From: Zobellia russellii
GTDB lineage: Bacteria; Bacteroidota; Bacteroidia; Flavobacteriales; Flavobacteriaceae
DNA length: 64,000 nt
Reading direction: 5' to 3'
NCBI RefSeq assembly: GCF_018728565.1
Contig: NZ_JACSOI010000003.1
Location: forward strand, 186,001-250,000
The position numbers and the translations under genes are program-made. Positions 1 to 8,400 of the stretch are shown one piece after another. Position 1 is the stretch's first letter. Each line of letters begins with the position of its first letter. Under the pieces are notes generated by a model. It saw only the letters and a list, made by a program, of their open reading frames with translations, was not told where the DNA came from and did not search any database.

Positions 1-543
1 TAGCGTTTCGGAATTACCCAGTCTATGTTCTTTAGGTACATAACCCACAAAGGGTTCATAATATAGAGGGCGTTCTTTTATAAATTCAATTCCCAAGGGT
101 GTTGCAGCAATTGCGGCATCTATATGTCCGTCTTGAATATTTCTAATAAGCGTTTCCGTGCTTTGTTCTTTTATGATCAAATTTACCTTTGGGTACTTGT
201 TGATAAAAGACTTTAGGAACATGGGCAGCAAAGTGGGCATAATGGTAGGTATAATACCTAAAGTAAAATCTCCGCCAATAAATCCTTTTTCCTGATCTAC
301 CACGTCTTTAATTCTACTGGCCTCGTTTACGATATTTTTGGCCTGTGCAACAATTTTTGCGCCCACTTCTGTAATAGAAATAGGTTTTTTACTTCGGTCA
401 AAAATTAAGATATCTAACTCATCTTCCAACTTCTGTACTTGCATACTTAGAGTAGGTTGGGTAACGAAGCTTTTTTCGGCGGCTAAAGTAAAGTTTCTGT
501 ACTCGGCAACGGCCAGTACGTACTGTAGTTGAGTAATTGTCAT
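1..543 (-). CDS. oxyR: OxyR-like LysR-family peroxide-response regulator (3' end outside window)
   Basis: LysR-type transcriptional regulator, read from its ATG (541-543) for 181 residues; the rest lies before position 1. The first 60 residues form the winged helix-turn-helix, including FVTQPTLSMQVQKLE. The start of the effector domain follows (GGDFTLGIIPTIMPTLLPMFL). In OxyR the peroxide-sensing cysteines lie near residues 199 and 208, so they cannot be seen here. The call rests on the OxyR-like N-terminus and on the divergent dps gene, a classic OxyR target. Another LysR protein of the same subgroup remains possible. Confidence 0.85.
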   Translation of the reverse strand, partial: MTITQLQYVLAVAEYRNFTLAAEKSFVTQPTLSMQVQKLEDELDILIFDRSKKPISITEVGAKIVAQAKNIVNEASRIKDVVDQEKGFIGGDFTLGIIPTIMPTLLPMFLKSFINKYPKVNLIIKEQSTETLIRNIQDGHIDAAIAATPLGIEFIKERPLYYEPFVGYVPKEHRLGNSETL

Positions 544-577
544 TTGCTATAAGTTCGAACGATAAAAATATAAAAAC

Positions 578-595
578 TATCAATGATAACTATCA
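578..595. promoter_or_regulatory. candidate OxyR operator between oxyR and dps
   Basis: The 107-bp oxyR-dps gap holds three alternating copies of the same pentamer: TATCA (578-582), TGATA (584-588) and TATCA (591-595). They form two overlapping dyads just upstream of the probable dps -7 box. A LysR tetramer typically contacts such repeated half-sites. Assignment to OxyR is inferred from location only. Confidence 0.4.
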
Positions 596-617
596 TATTA
601 CAGGGGCTATTATTCAG

Positions 618-625
618 TACCTTTA
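618..625 (+). promoter_or_regulatory. probable -7 box of the dps promoter
   Basis: TACCTTTA matches the Bacteroidota -7 consensus TAnnTTTG at all but the last base and lies 25 nt before the dps ATG. No clear TTG is seen at -33, as expected if an activator such as OxyR is needed. Confidence 0.4.
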
Positions 626-650
626 TACCATAGAAAAAACAACAAGAACC

Positions 651-1130
651 ATGAAACTAAATAGTATAGGATTAAGCGAAAAGGATTCAAAATCATTGAG
701 TGGAGATTTAAACGAACTTTTGGCTAATTTTCAGCGTTATTATCAGAATTTAAGAGGTATTCACTGGAACATTAAAGGGAAACGTTTCTTTGAACTTCAC
801 CCAAAATTTGAGGAATTATATACCGAGGCAAACCTTAATGTAGACGAAATTGCAGAACGTATATTAACCTTGGGAGGAGTGCCGTTACACACTTTTGAAG
901 ATTATATTGAAAAGGCAAAAGTACCTGTTGGGAAGAATGTTTCTCATGATGAAGAAGCTATTCGTTTAATAGTAGATTCCCTAAAGGAACTTTTAATTAT
1001 TGAGAGACGTATTCTAGATGCTTCTGATGAATCTGGAGATGAAGGAACCAACTCTATGATGAGCGATTTCATTACCGGTCAGGAAAAGACGGTTTGGATG
1101 ATGAAAGCTTGGTTGGCAGAAGAAATATAG
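651..1130 (+). CDS. dps: Dps family DNA-binding ferritin-like protein
   Basis: A 159-residue Dps miniferritin. It oxidises Fe(II) with hydrogen peroxide, stores the iron and shields DNA. The ferroxidase ligands of the family are visible: H38 in GIHWNIKG, and D65 and E69 in NVDEIAERI. An upstream ATG at 537 would add 38 residues not found in Dps proteins and would overlap the oxyR start, so the ATG at 651 is chosen; it gives the usual family length. It is divergent from oxyR and probably induced by peroxide. Its terminator lies inside the opposing downstream gene. Confidence 0.93.
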   Translation: MKLNSIGLSEKDSKSLSGDLNELLANFQRYYQNLRGIHWNIKGKRFFELHPKFEELYTEANLNVDEIAERILTLGGVPLHTFEDYIEKAKVPVGKNVSHDEEAIRLIVDSLKELLIIERRILDASDESGDEGTNSMMSDFITGQEKTVWMMKAWLAEEI

Positions 1131-1139
1131 TTTAGGTGA

Positions 1140-1550
1140 TTATAGATAGAAATCCCTGATGGACTTATAGTTCATTGGGGATTTTTTTATTACTTTTTTT
1201 TTGCTCTTTTTTGCCAATGGGTTAAAATCCAGACAAAGTTGAATCCAACGCTCTAAGTCTTCTTCGGTATCCAATCCATCCGCATCTACATAAATATAAC
1301 CTTTCATTTTGCGTCCAGTTAAATCCATAGGTCTGCAATGCGGCAATTGAAGTATTTCGTTTTGGTTTTCTTTTCCTATTCTTGCCATCATGCGAGAAGA
1401 CTCACTGTCCTTATCAATAGTAATGGCAAAGGACATTTTATTATCTACCATAAAGCATAGGGTGCCCATCATTTTCTTCTCTTGGGAATACACATGCTTT
1501 TGCTTTAATATTTGTCTACATCGGTCTGCAAGATATTCGTCGTAAGCCAT
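1140..1550 (-). CDS. TfoX N-terminal domain protein
   Basis: Small soluble protein of 136 residues resembling the TfoX N-terminal domain family. The characteristic region is KKMMGTLCFMVDNKMSF near residues 25-41, followed by a YIYVDADGLDTEEDLERWI segment. TfoX itself regulates competence in Gammaproteobacteria, but stand-alone domains in Bacteroidota have no established role. The tail is very rich in lysine (residues about 113-123), which suggests nucleic-acid contact. It converges on dps, and its last codons overlap the dps terminator hairpin. Confidence 0.75.
   Translation of the reverse strand: MAYDEYLADRCRQILKQKHVYSQEKKMMGTLCFMVDNKMSFAITIDKDSESSRMMARIGKENQNEILQLPHCRPMDLTGRKMKGYIYVDADGLDTEEDLERWIQLCLDFNPLAKKSKKKVIKKSPMNYKSIRDFYL
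1150..1188 (+). terminator. dps transcription terminator inside the opposing CDS
   Basis: Arms 1150-1165 and 1169-1184 pair over 16 bp with three G-U type pairs and a 3-nt loop, followed by T residues. The hairpin starts 20 bp after the dps stop and lies within the last codons of the convergent TfoX-like gene. Confidence 0.7.
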
Positions 1551-1729
1551 ACTTTGTCTTTTAGGATAAGGAAGTTGGTATAAAGGCCTGTCCGTTATTC
1601 AAAAGTACAGTTTTGTTTTAAATGGTTATGACGCTAGGGGTGGAGTATCATGGAATTTCAATAAACCTATGACATTATGGGATTACCATTGCTAATGAGT
1701 ATATTCGAACAACAAAAAATGACAGCGTA

Positions 1730-2713
1730 ATGAAGGTTTTATTTATTGGGGGAACGGGAAATATAAGTACAGCATCTAGCCTCCTGGCGGTGGAAAGAGG
1801 TGTTGACCTTTATCATTTGAACAGAGGTACAAATAAGGCGGGACTGGCTGGTGTGAATACAATTTTAGGCGATATAAATAAACCGGAGGAACTTGCTGAA
1901 TTACAAAAGCATACCTGGGATGTGGTAGTTAATTGGATTGCCTTTACACCCGAAGATATAGAGCGTGATATTCAATTGTTTCAAGGAAAGACAAAACAGT
2001 ATATATTCATCAGTTCGGCATCTTGCTATCAGACTCCGTTACAATATCCAATTATAACCGAATCAACCCCGTTATGCAATAATCTTTGGGATTACTCGCA
2101 CGATAAAATTAGAAGTGAAGACCGTTTAATGAAGGCCTATAGAGAAACCGGTTTTCCTATTACCATAGTCCGTCCCTCGCTAACTTATGATACGGTAATT
2201 CCTATTGCCATTGGGGGTTTTAGGGAATGGACAACGGCGGACCGTATTTTAAAAGGAAAGGAAATTATTGTTCATGGAGATGGTACTTCGTTATGGACCG
2301 TAACCCATGCCGATGATTTTGCAAAGGGTTTTGTTGGCTTGTTGGGGTTAACTACGGCCATTGGCCATGCGTTTCATATTACTTCCGATGAAATCTTAAG
2401 TTGGAATATGATTTATAAAATTCTAGCGGATGCCTTGGGCAAAGAAGCTAAGGTGGTACATATAGCCTCTGATTTTATTTGTAAAATGGAACCTTCGTTT
2501 ACCGGTACGCTATTGGCGGATAAAGGGGAAAGTGTCATTTTTGACAATAGTAAAATAAAGACCTTTGTTCCTGGCTTTAAAGCTACCATTCCTTTTTCTG
2601 AAGGTATAAGAAGAACACTAAAATGGTTTAATGAAAATCCGCAGCATAAAATCATCAATCAGGAAAAAGATGATAAAATAGAACGAATCCTCAAGGCTTA
2701 TAAATCAATATAA
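1730..2713 (+). CDS. NAD-dependent epimerase/dehydratase-type SDR protein
   Basis: An extended short-chain dehydrogenase/reductase of 327 residues. The N-terminal Rossmann motif is VLFIGGTGNIS (residues 3-13). The central FISSASCYQ strand and the later IVRPSLTYD segment are typical of the atypical SDR subgroup that includes plant mRNA-binding and chloroplast stem-loop-binding relatives. The substrate cannot be read from the sequence. The ATG at 1730 follows a three-codon minigene (ATG ACA GCG TAA) and overlaps that minigene's stop codon. The gene converges on the PaiB-like gene with 6 bp between stops. Confidence 0.8.
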   Translation: MKVLFIGGTGNISTASSLLAVERGVDLYHLNRGTNKAGLAGVNTILGDINKPEELAELQKHTWDVVVNWIAFTPEDIERDIQLFQGKTKQYIFISSASCYQTPLQYPIITESTPLCNNLWDYSHDKIRSEDRLMKAYRETGFPITIVRPSLTYDTVIPIAIGGFREWTTADRILKGKEIIVHGDGTSLWTVTHADDFAKGFVGLLGLTTAIGHAFHITSDEILSWNMIYKILADALGKEAKVVHIASDFICKMEPSFTGTLLADKGESVIFDNSKIKTFVPGFKATIPFSEGIRRTLKWFNENPQHKIINQEKDDKIERILKAYKSI

Positions 2714-2719
2714 AAGGAA

Positions 2720-3328
2720 TTAGGCTTTATTTTTCATGGCTTTGGCAATTTCAATACGCATGGGGTCTTTGGTGTCCTCAAGCTCAGCAATAATTTTAGG
2801 ATGGTCTTGCTCCCGGGTACGGGAAAGCTTGTACTGGGCCTGGATATCCGTAATCTCAATCTGAAAACCTACTACACCTTTTACTTGTTTTAAGGTTTGG
2901 GGAGACATGTTTTTTAGCGAAATTGGGTTCTTGGAGTTTGCTTCGTACTTATCTACCAGTCGGTGCATGGAAGCCATGACTTCTTCCTCGCTTAAAATTT
3001 TCAACTTCCCATACACGTGAACGGCAATATAGTTCCAGGTGGGGACCTCTTCTTCTTTGTACCAAGAGGACGAAATATAAGAGTGCGGACCGTTAAATAT
3101 ACAGAGCACTTCTTCGTTCTGGTCAAACTCGCGCCATTGGGGGTTGGCTTTGGCAATATGTGCGGTAAGCACTTCTTTTCCATCTTCAGTAGTTTCTAGT
3201 TCCAAAGGAATATGTGTAGCCCAGGGTTTGTTTTGGTATTGGCTTACGAGAATGCCAAAACTGTTCGCCCTTAAAAACTCTTTAATTTCTGAAACATTTT
3301 CATTGCGGTGCTGATCAGGTACGAACAT
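2720..3328 (-). CDS. PaiB family FMN-binding protein
   Basis: A 202-residue protein of the PaiB family, which has the FMN-binding split-barrel fold. Family signatures are the start MFVPDQHRNEN, the KANPQWREF segment, the FNGPHSYISSSWY block and the PTWNYIAVHVYGKL strand. PaiB in Bacillus was described as a repressor of sporulation and protease genes, but most relatives are flavin-binding proteins of unknown substrate. The C-terminal KLSRTREQDHP resembles the flavin/partner-binding tail of the family. It stands alone. Confidence 0.85.
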   Translation of the reverse strand: MFVPDQHRNENVSEIKEFLRANSFGILVSQYQNKPWATHIPLELETTEDGKEVLTAHIAKANPQWREFDQNEEVLCIFNGPHSYISSSWYKEEEVPTWNYIAVHVYGKLKILSEEEVMASMHRLVDKYEANSKNPISLKNMSPQTLKQVKGVVGFQIEITDIQAQYKLSRTREQDHPKIIAELEDTKDPMRIEIAKAMKNKA

Positions 3329-3469
3329 AAACTAAATTGATTGTCAGTTCTTTTAAAACTGTGTTTTAAGAAATTGTAAAAGTATCTTTTTAAGACGAAT
3401 ATTAATGCGAATGAAGCAAGGTCTATTGCAAACATTCCGTAAATTTAAATTCACTTTAAAATTAAATAT

Positions 3470-4303
3470 ATGCCATTTATAAAGAACAGAAAAGGAAAAG
3501 AAGAAGTAGATATATTTTACGAAGATTACGGGTCCGGACAGCCGGTTATACTTATTCACGGTTGGCCATTAAGCCACAAAGCTTGGGAGCAGCAAGTTTG
3601 GAAAATAGTTGAGGAAGGCTACCGATGCATAGCATACGATAGAAGGGGTTTTGGAGCGTCTTCGGCTCCATGGGGCGATTATGATTATTCTGCCTTGGCC
3701 AGCGATTTGAATGCTATAATTGAGGACTTGGACCTGAAAGACGCCGTGATTGTAGGGTTTTCTATGGGAGGCGGAGAAGTAGTGCGCTACATGACAGACT
3801 ATGGAACGGACAAAATTGCAAAAGCTGCGTTGATCAGTTCCATAATTCCGTTGGTGAAGAAGAAAGATGATAATCCGGATGGTGTGCCCGAAGAGGCTCT
3901 TGACGGAATCAAAGATGCTTTACAGAACGATCGCGCTGGATTCTTAAAGGAAAAATTCCTAACGGGTTTTTATAATTATGATGACAACAAGGATAAGGTT
4001 AGCGAGGCTCAGTTAGAGTATGACTTTAGCATAGCGTCCCATGCTTCACCACGAGCAACGATTCAGGCGGCTTTAGCTTGGATGCATACGGACTTTAGGC
4101 CTGAATTAAAAAATGTTACTGTGCCCACGCTTATTGTACATGGTGATGCCGATGCTACAGTACCTCAGGCAACATCGGCCGATCAAGCGGCAAAGGGAAT
4201 CAAGGGTAGTCAGTATGAGGTAATAAAAGGTGCACCGCACGGTCTAAACCTAACTCATGCCGATCAGTTGAATGAAATCCTAATTTCTTTCCTTAAGAAG
4301 TAA
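3470..4303 (+). CDS. alpha/beta hydrolase, cofactor-free haloperoxidase/esterase type
   Basis: A 277-residue alpha/beta hydrolase of the non-heme chloroperoxidase group. The nucleophile elbow is GFSMGGG with Ser98. The acid is probably Asp228 in HGDADATVP and the base His257 in APHG. This spacing matches the Streptomyces cofactor-free haloperoxidases. The oxyanion region HGWPLS lies at residues 30-35. Such enzymes are esterases or perhydrolases in vivo, and the natural substrate is unknown. No signal peptide, so cytoplasmic. A strong terminator follows. Confidence 0.88.
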   Translation: MPFIKNRKGKEEVDIFYEDYGSGQPVILIHGWPLSHKAWEQQVWKIVEEGYRCIAYDRRGFGASSAPWGDYDYSALASDLNAIIEDLDLKDAVIVGFSMGGGEVVRYMTDYGTDKIAKAALISSIIPLVKKKDDNPDGVPEEALDGIKDALQNDRAGFLKEKFLTGFYNYDDNKDKVSEAQLEYDFSIASHASPRATIQAALAWMHTDFRPELKNVTVPTLIVHGDADATVPQATSADQAAKGIKGSQYEVIKGAPHGLNLTHADQLNEILISFLKK

Positions 4304-4320
4304 ACGAAGGTTTAAAGCAT

Positions 4321-4355
4321 AAAAGCCCAAGACTTGTTAAGTTTTGGGCTTTTTT
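4321..4355. terminator. bidirectional terminator between convergent genes
   Basis: Arms 4321-4335 and 4339-4353 pair over 15 bp with one wobble and a 3-nt loop. A-rich and T-rich flanks make it usable from both sides. It lies between the hydrolase and the endonuclease/phosphatase gene. Confidence 0.85.
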
Positions 4356-4370
4356 TGTTTTGGAATTATG

Positions 4371-5204
4371 CTATTTTCTAACGGTTGCCATTACGGGAAG
4401 ATGGTCGCTAATATGCTTGTTATTTTCCATCCGGTCATCTATGTGAAGGTAGTTTTCAACTTTCACTCCTTTAACAAAAATATAGTCTATGCGATGGTCT
4501 AGCACTCGTGAATGGTCAAACCCGCTAAAAGTACCAGTAGGACCATAAAAAGGCTGTTGGGTAATTTCCTTGCCATCTGTCATTTCCTTTTTTAGAAATT
4601 GAATAGGTTCTGATTCTGGCTTCAAGTTAAAATCTCCAGTAAGCATCACGGGTATATTATCCGTATTTATCTCATTGATTTTTTTGATTATAAGTGCTGC
4701 GGATTTTTCACGGGCCTCCGTTCCTACATGGTCAAAATGCGTATTAAAAACCCAGAACCTTTGTTTGTTCATCTTATTTTCAAATAGGCCATAGGTGCAA
4801 ATTCGTTCCATAGCGGCATCCCAACCCACACTTATTTTTTCCGGTGTTGGTGAAAGCCAAAATGTATTGGACTGTAATAGATTATACTTTTTACTATTGT
4901 AAAGAATAGGGGAGAACTCGCCTTTTTTCTTACCGTCATCCCTACCTACACCAATGTAGTTATAGTTTTTTAGCGCCTCGTCCAAATAAGTCAATTGGCT
5001 AAACAGAACTTCCTGCATACCCACAAATTCGGGCGCATAATGCTGTAGCAGCTTAACCATAGGAGCTTTACGGTCGTTCCAATTGTTTACGGTATCGTTC
5101 ACGTTATCATATTTAATATTGTAGCTCATTACCGTTATATCTTGGGCATGTGTTATGCTAAGAGTGAAAAATAGGAGCGAAGCAAAAAATGATTTTAAAG
5201 CCAT
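4371..5204 (-). CDS. exported endonuclease/exonuclease/phosphatase family protein
   Basis: EEP-superfamily protein of 277 residues. The ATG at 5204 is chosen because it opens directly into a signal peptide (MALKSFFASLLFFTLSITHA); the longer frame from 5267 places 21 polar residues in front. Active-site motifs are VMSYNIKYDN, GMQEVL, NTHFDH, LTGDFNL and, at the C-terminus, ISDHLPVMA, giving the metal ligands and His-Asp pair of the family. Relatives include phosphodiesterases, sphingomyelinases and nucleases; the substrate here is unknown. Likely periplasmic or secreted. Confidence 0.85.
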   Translation of the reverse strand: MALKSFFASLLFFTLSITHAQDITVMSYNIKYDNVNDTVNNWNDRKAPMVKLLQHYAPEFVGMQEVLFSQLTYLDEALKNYNYIGVGRDDGKKKGEFSPILYNSKKYNLLQSNTFWLSPTPEKISVGWDAAMERICTYGLFENKMNKQRFWVFNTHFDHVGTEAREKSAALIIKKINEINTDNIPVMLTGDFNLKPESEPIQFLKKEMTDGKEITQQPFYGPTGTFSGFDHSRVLDHRIDYIFVKGVKVENYLHIDDRMENNKHISDHLPVMATVRK

Positions 5205-5307
5205 ATTTAGTTGAGATATATTCGTTTGCAAAGGCAATTTAAGTATTTTGTATTTCACTTCTCCCAATGGAAAATTAGGAAACTGTTATTTTAAATAATA
5301 GAAAAAG

Positions 5308-5358
5308 AAAAACCGTAAAACGAGTAGGCTGTATTATACGGCCCAAACATTTTACGGT
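5308..5358 (-). terminator. terminator of rhlE
   Basis: A 9-bp inverted repeat (5312-5320 with 5350-5358) encloses a smaller GGGC/GCCT stem. On the minus strand the outer stem is followed by a T-rich run. It begins about 33 bp after the rhlE stop. Confidence 0.6.
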
Positions 5359-5390
5359 AGATTTATTGTTCAAGAATGAACGAGATACTT

Positions 5391-6704
5391 TTAGTCTTCT
5401 CTACGGGAAGGCCTGCTGGAATTACCACGATTCCTGTTATTTGAATTCCTGTTGTTGGAATTACCAGAACGATTTCTATTCCTGTTTCTATTTCTATTGT
5501 TTCTGGAGTTGTTTGAAGGGCGTCTTTGCTGAGGTCTTTTTTCCTCTGTAGTTTCTTCGCCTTCATCTCCATCAATAAATTGATGCTCCGGCATACGCGG
5601 TACCTGTTGTTTGATCAATTTTTCAATGTCCTTTAAATATGCGCGTTCTTCCTTGTCGCAAAAAGAAAGAGCAATACCGCTGGCACTCGCACGTCCTGTT
5701 CTACCAATTCGGTGCACATAGGTTTCCGGTACGTTGGGCAAATCATAATTTACCACTAAAGAGAGTTCTTCAACGTCAATTCCCCTTGCGGCAATATCCG
5801 TAGCGATTAAGACCCTTAATTTTCCGTCCTTAAAATCGCCTAAGGCTTTTTGTCTAGCGGTCTGTGATTTGTTGCCGTGTATGGCGGCGGACTTTATATC
5901 TGCTTGCGCTAGTTTCTTGACTATTTTATTGGCACCATGCTTTGTACGTGAAAACACTAAAACGGAATCATTAGGACGCTCGTTAATAAGGTGCACCAAT
6001 AATTTGGGCTTGTTAGGTTTGCTAACAAAATAAACACCTTGCTCCACTTTTTCGGCCGTGGCCTGTTGTGGTTTTATGGTAACCCGTTCAAAATCTCCTA
6101 AAAGCGTTCTAGAAAGCTCTACGATACTTGATGGCATCGTTGCCGAAAAGAAAAGCGATTGTCTCTGCTTGGGTAGCTTTGCAATTATTTTTTTAATATC
6201 GTGAATGAAACCCATATCCAACATCTGGTCAGCTTCGTCCAAAACAACAAATTCAATATCCCGTAAAGAGATAATGTTCTGGTTCATTAGATCTAATAAC
6301 CGTCCTGGTGTGGCAATTAACGCATCCACCCCGTTGCGCAAAGCATTTACCTGTCGGGATTGCTTAACACCGCCAAAAATTACGGTATTCTTAATGTGGG
6401 TATGCTTACTGTAGGCCGTAAAGTTATCGGCTATTTGAATCGCTAGTTCGCGTGTAGGGGTAACGATAAGGGTACGTATACGTCGTTTCCCTCTAGTTTG
6501 TTCTTGACTCTTGTGTAAATGATGTATAATAGGAATGCTGAACGCGGCAGTTTTTCCGGTTCCTGTCTGTGCAACTCCTAAAAGGTCTTTTTTGTTAAGT
6601 AAAATTGGAATGGCTTGTTCCTGTATGGGGGTCGGGTTTGTGTATCCTTGTTCCTCAATAGCTTTGAGTATAGGCAAAGCAATACCTAAATCTTTAAATG
6701 TCAT
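5391..6704 (-). CDS. rhlE: DEAD-box ATP-dependent RNA helicase, RhlE type
   Basis: A 437-residue DEAD-box helicase that unwinds structured RNA using ATP. Visible motifs in order: Q motif PTPIQEQAI (residues 25-33), AQTGTGKT (45-52), PTREL (83-87), DEAD (156-159), SAT (187-189), and ARGID and HRIGRTGR in the second RecA domain. The tail after about residue 400 is a low-complexity Arg/Asn stretch (repeated RN), common in flavobacterial RhlE proteins and likely RNA-binding. Such helicases act in ribosome assembly and cold adaptation. A perfect -7 box precedes the ATG. Confidence 0.93.
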   Translation of the reverse strand: MTFKDLGIALPILKAIEEQGYTNPTPIQEQAIPILLNKKDLLGVAQTGTGKTAAFSIPIIHHLHKSQEQTRGKRRIRTLIVTPTRELAIQIADNFTAYSKHTHIKNTVIFGGVKQSRQVNALRNGVDALIATPGRLLDLMNQNIISLRDIEFVVLDEADQMLDMGFIHDIKKIIAKLPKQRQSLFFSATMPSSIVELSRTLLGDFERVTIKPQQATAEKVEQGVYFVSKPNKPKLLVHLINERPNDSVLVFSRTKHGANKIVKKLAQADIKSAAIHGNKSQTARQKALGDFKDGKLRVLIATDIAARGIDVEELSLVVNYDLPNVPETYVHRIGRTGRASASGIALSFCDKEERAYLKDIEKLIKQQVPRMPEHQFIDGDEGEETTEEKRPQQRRPSNNSRNNRNRNRNRNRSGNSNNRNSNNRNRGNSSRPSRRED

Positions 6705-6721
6705 GTATATTTAATAAGCGG

Positions 6722-6729
6722 CAAAGATA
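6722..6729 (-). promoter_or_regulatory. -7 promoter box of rhlE
   Basis: On the minus strand this reads TATCTTTG, a full match to TAnnTTTG, 17 nt before the rhlE ATG. The predicted leader is only about 12 nt. Confidence 0.55.
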
Positions 6730-6762
6730 CGGCTAATGTTTGGATAAGCCTATAAACACTAA

Positions 6763-8316
6763 TTATAGACCCGCTACGGCAGCCTCTGCACACCGTTCAC
6801 CGTCCATAGCGGCAGAAACGATTCCGCCTGCATAGCCACCGCCTTCTCCGCAAGGAAAAAGCCCTTCCACTTCAGGGTGCTCCATTTTTTCATTTCTGGG
6901 AATATTAACCGGAGATGATGTTCGGGATTCTACCCCTACGATATTAGCTTCGGTGGTGTAATACCCTTTCATTTTATCGCCAAAAGCTTTGAAACCTTGC
7001 CTAAGTCTGCCACCGATCAGTTTTGGAAGTAAGGAATGTAACGGAGCGGAATTTAATCCAGGTTGGTAAGAAGTGGGGTTGAGGTCCGCCGAAAGGTTTC
7101 CATCCACAAAATCCGTTAGACGCTGCGCGGGTGCCGTTTGTGTTCTTCCGCCTGCGGTAAATGCCAATCGCTCTAAATCTTTCTGGTATTCCAATCCTTT
7201 CAACACTCCAAAACGTTCATATTTGTACAAATCTTCATCGGCATTGATTTCTACTACGATACCTGAATTGGCAAACTTGTTGTTTCGTTTAGATGGAGAC
7301 ATACCGTTAACGACCACTTCTCCGGGAGCCGTTGCAGCCGGAACGATAAATCCACCCGGACACATACAAAAAGAATACACCCCACGATTCTTGACTTGCT
7401 CTACCAAACTATATGCGGCAGCGGGAAGCAACTCGTTGCGCTCGCCCGAACAATGGTATTGGATAGAATCGATTATATGCTGAGGATGTTCTACACGAAC
7501 GCCCATGGCAAAAGATTTGGCCTTCAGGCCGATTTTCTTGTCGTTCAGTAAATAATAGATATCCCGCGCCGAATGTCCCGTGGCCAGGATAACCCTATTC
7601 GCTTTCATTTCATTCCCGTTCTGCAACTGTAGACTTTCTATCTTGTTGTTTTTTACGGTGAAATTGGTAAGCCTTGTATTAAAATGGACTTCGCCACCAT
7701 GCTCGATTATGGTTTCCCTTATGTTTTGTACAATTTTAGGCAGTTTGTTGGTGCCGATATGTGGGTGTGCATCTACCAAGATTTCTTCCGTAGCGCCATG
7801 ATGGACCAAACTTTCAAAAATACGGCGTACGTCTCCGCGTTTAAGGCTGCGGGTGTATAATTTACCATCGGAGTAGGTGCCGGCACCGCCTTCGCCAAAG
7901 CAGTAGTTGGAATCTTCGTTTACCGTATGGTCCTGATTGATGGCTTTTAAATCCCGTCTTCTGTTTTGGACGTTGTTCCCGCGTTCTAAAACAATAGGTT
8001 TGTATCCAAGTTCCAGACAGCGTAGGGCCGCCCACATGCCTGCCGGGCCAAAACCAATGATATGAACTTCCTTGGCTTTGGAAACATCTTGGTATTTAAA
8101 TTCGTAATCGGGAGCTTTTGAAGGTTTCTCGTTAATGTAGACCTCCATTTTGTAATTGAAATAGATGGTAGGTTTACGGGCATCAATAGATTTACGCAAC
8201 ACCTTAATGGTGATGTTCTTCTCGTCCTCACTCAAATATTTGGCAGTTTTCTGTAAGAGGATGTTGGGCTTGCTTTCCTCTTTTAACGATACGCGTAACT
8301 GAATTCTTCTTACCAT
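6763..8316 (-). CDS. FAD-dependent dehydrogenase (COG2509-like)
   Basis: Cytoplasmic flavoprotein of 517 residues. A small N-terminal domain of about 85 residues precedes the FAD-binding Rossmann motif VHIIGFGPAGMWAA (near residues 88-101). Further flavin-contact regions are GGAGTYSDGKL, VILATGHSARD and, at the end, PCGEGGGYAGGIVSAAMDG. This family is conserved in many bacteria, but its substrate is not established. The -7 box sits only 4 nt before the ATG, so the transcript is probably leaderless. metE ends just upstream with its own terminator. Confidence 0.85.
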   Translation of the reverse strand: MVRRIQLRVSLKEESKPNILLQKTAKYLSEDEKNITIKVLRKSIDARKPTIYFNYKMEVYINEKPSKAPDYEFKYQDVSKAKEVHIIGFGPAGMWAALRCLELGYKPIVLERGNNVQNRRRDLKAINQDHTVNEDSNYCFGEGGAGTYSDGKLYTRSLKRGDVRRIFESLVHHGATEEILVDAHPHIGTNKLPKIVQNIRETIIEHGGEVHFNTRLTNFTVKNNKIESLQLQNGNEMKANRVILATGHSARDIYYLLNDKKIGLKAKSFAMGVRVEHPQHIIDSIQYHCSGERNELLPAAAYSLVEQVKNRGVYSFCMCPGGFIVPAATAPGEVVVNGMSPSKRNNKFANSGIVVEINADEDLYKYERFGVLKGLEYQKDLERLAFTAGGRTQTAPAQRLTDFVDGNLSADLNPTSYQPGLNSAPLHSLLPKLIGGRLRQGFKAFGDKMKGYYTTEANIVGVESRTSSPVNIPRNEKMEHPEVEGLFPCGEGGGYAGGIVSAAMDGERCAEAAVAGL

Positions 8317-8320
8317 AGTG

Positions 8321-8328
8321 CAAAGCTA
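8321..8328 (-). promoter_or_regulatory. -7 promoter box abutting the ATG (leaderless prediction)
   Basis: The minus strand reads TAGCTTTG, then CACT, then ATG. With initiation about 4-5 nt after the box, the first transcribed base would be at or next to the A of the start codon. The metE terminator lies immediately upstream. Confidence 0.5.
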
Positions 8329-8344
8329 CTGCGCTTTATGATAT

Positions 8345-8380
8345 AAAAAAATGCATCCTACGAATTGTGGGATGCATTTT
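8345..8380 (-). terminator. metE terminator
   Basis: Arms 8348-8361 and 8367-8380 pair over 14 bp with one wobble and a 5-nt loop. On the minus strand a T-run follows. It lies 20 bp after the metE stop. Confidence 0.85.
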
Positions 8381-8400
8381 TGAACTTTAATTTGGGTTTG

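Noticed and set aside
537-650. N-terminal extension of dps from an upstream ATG
   Set aside because: It would overlap the oxyR start, contain the promoter and operator region, and add residues not found in Dps proteins.
7073-7483. Open frame of 136 codons on the + strand
   Set aside because: Antisense shadow of the FAD-dependent dehydrogenase gene.
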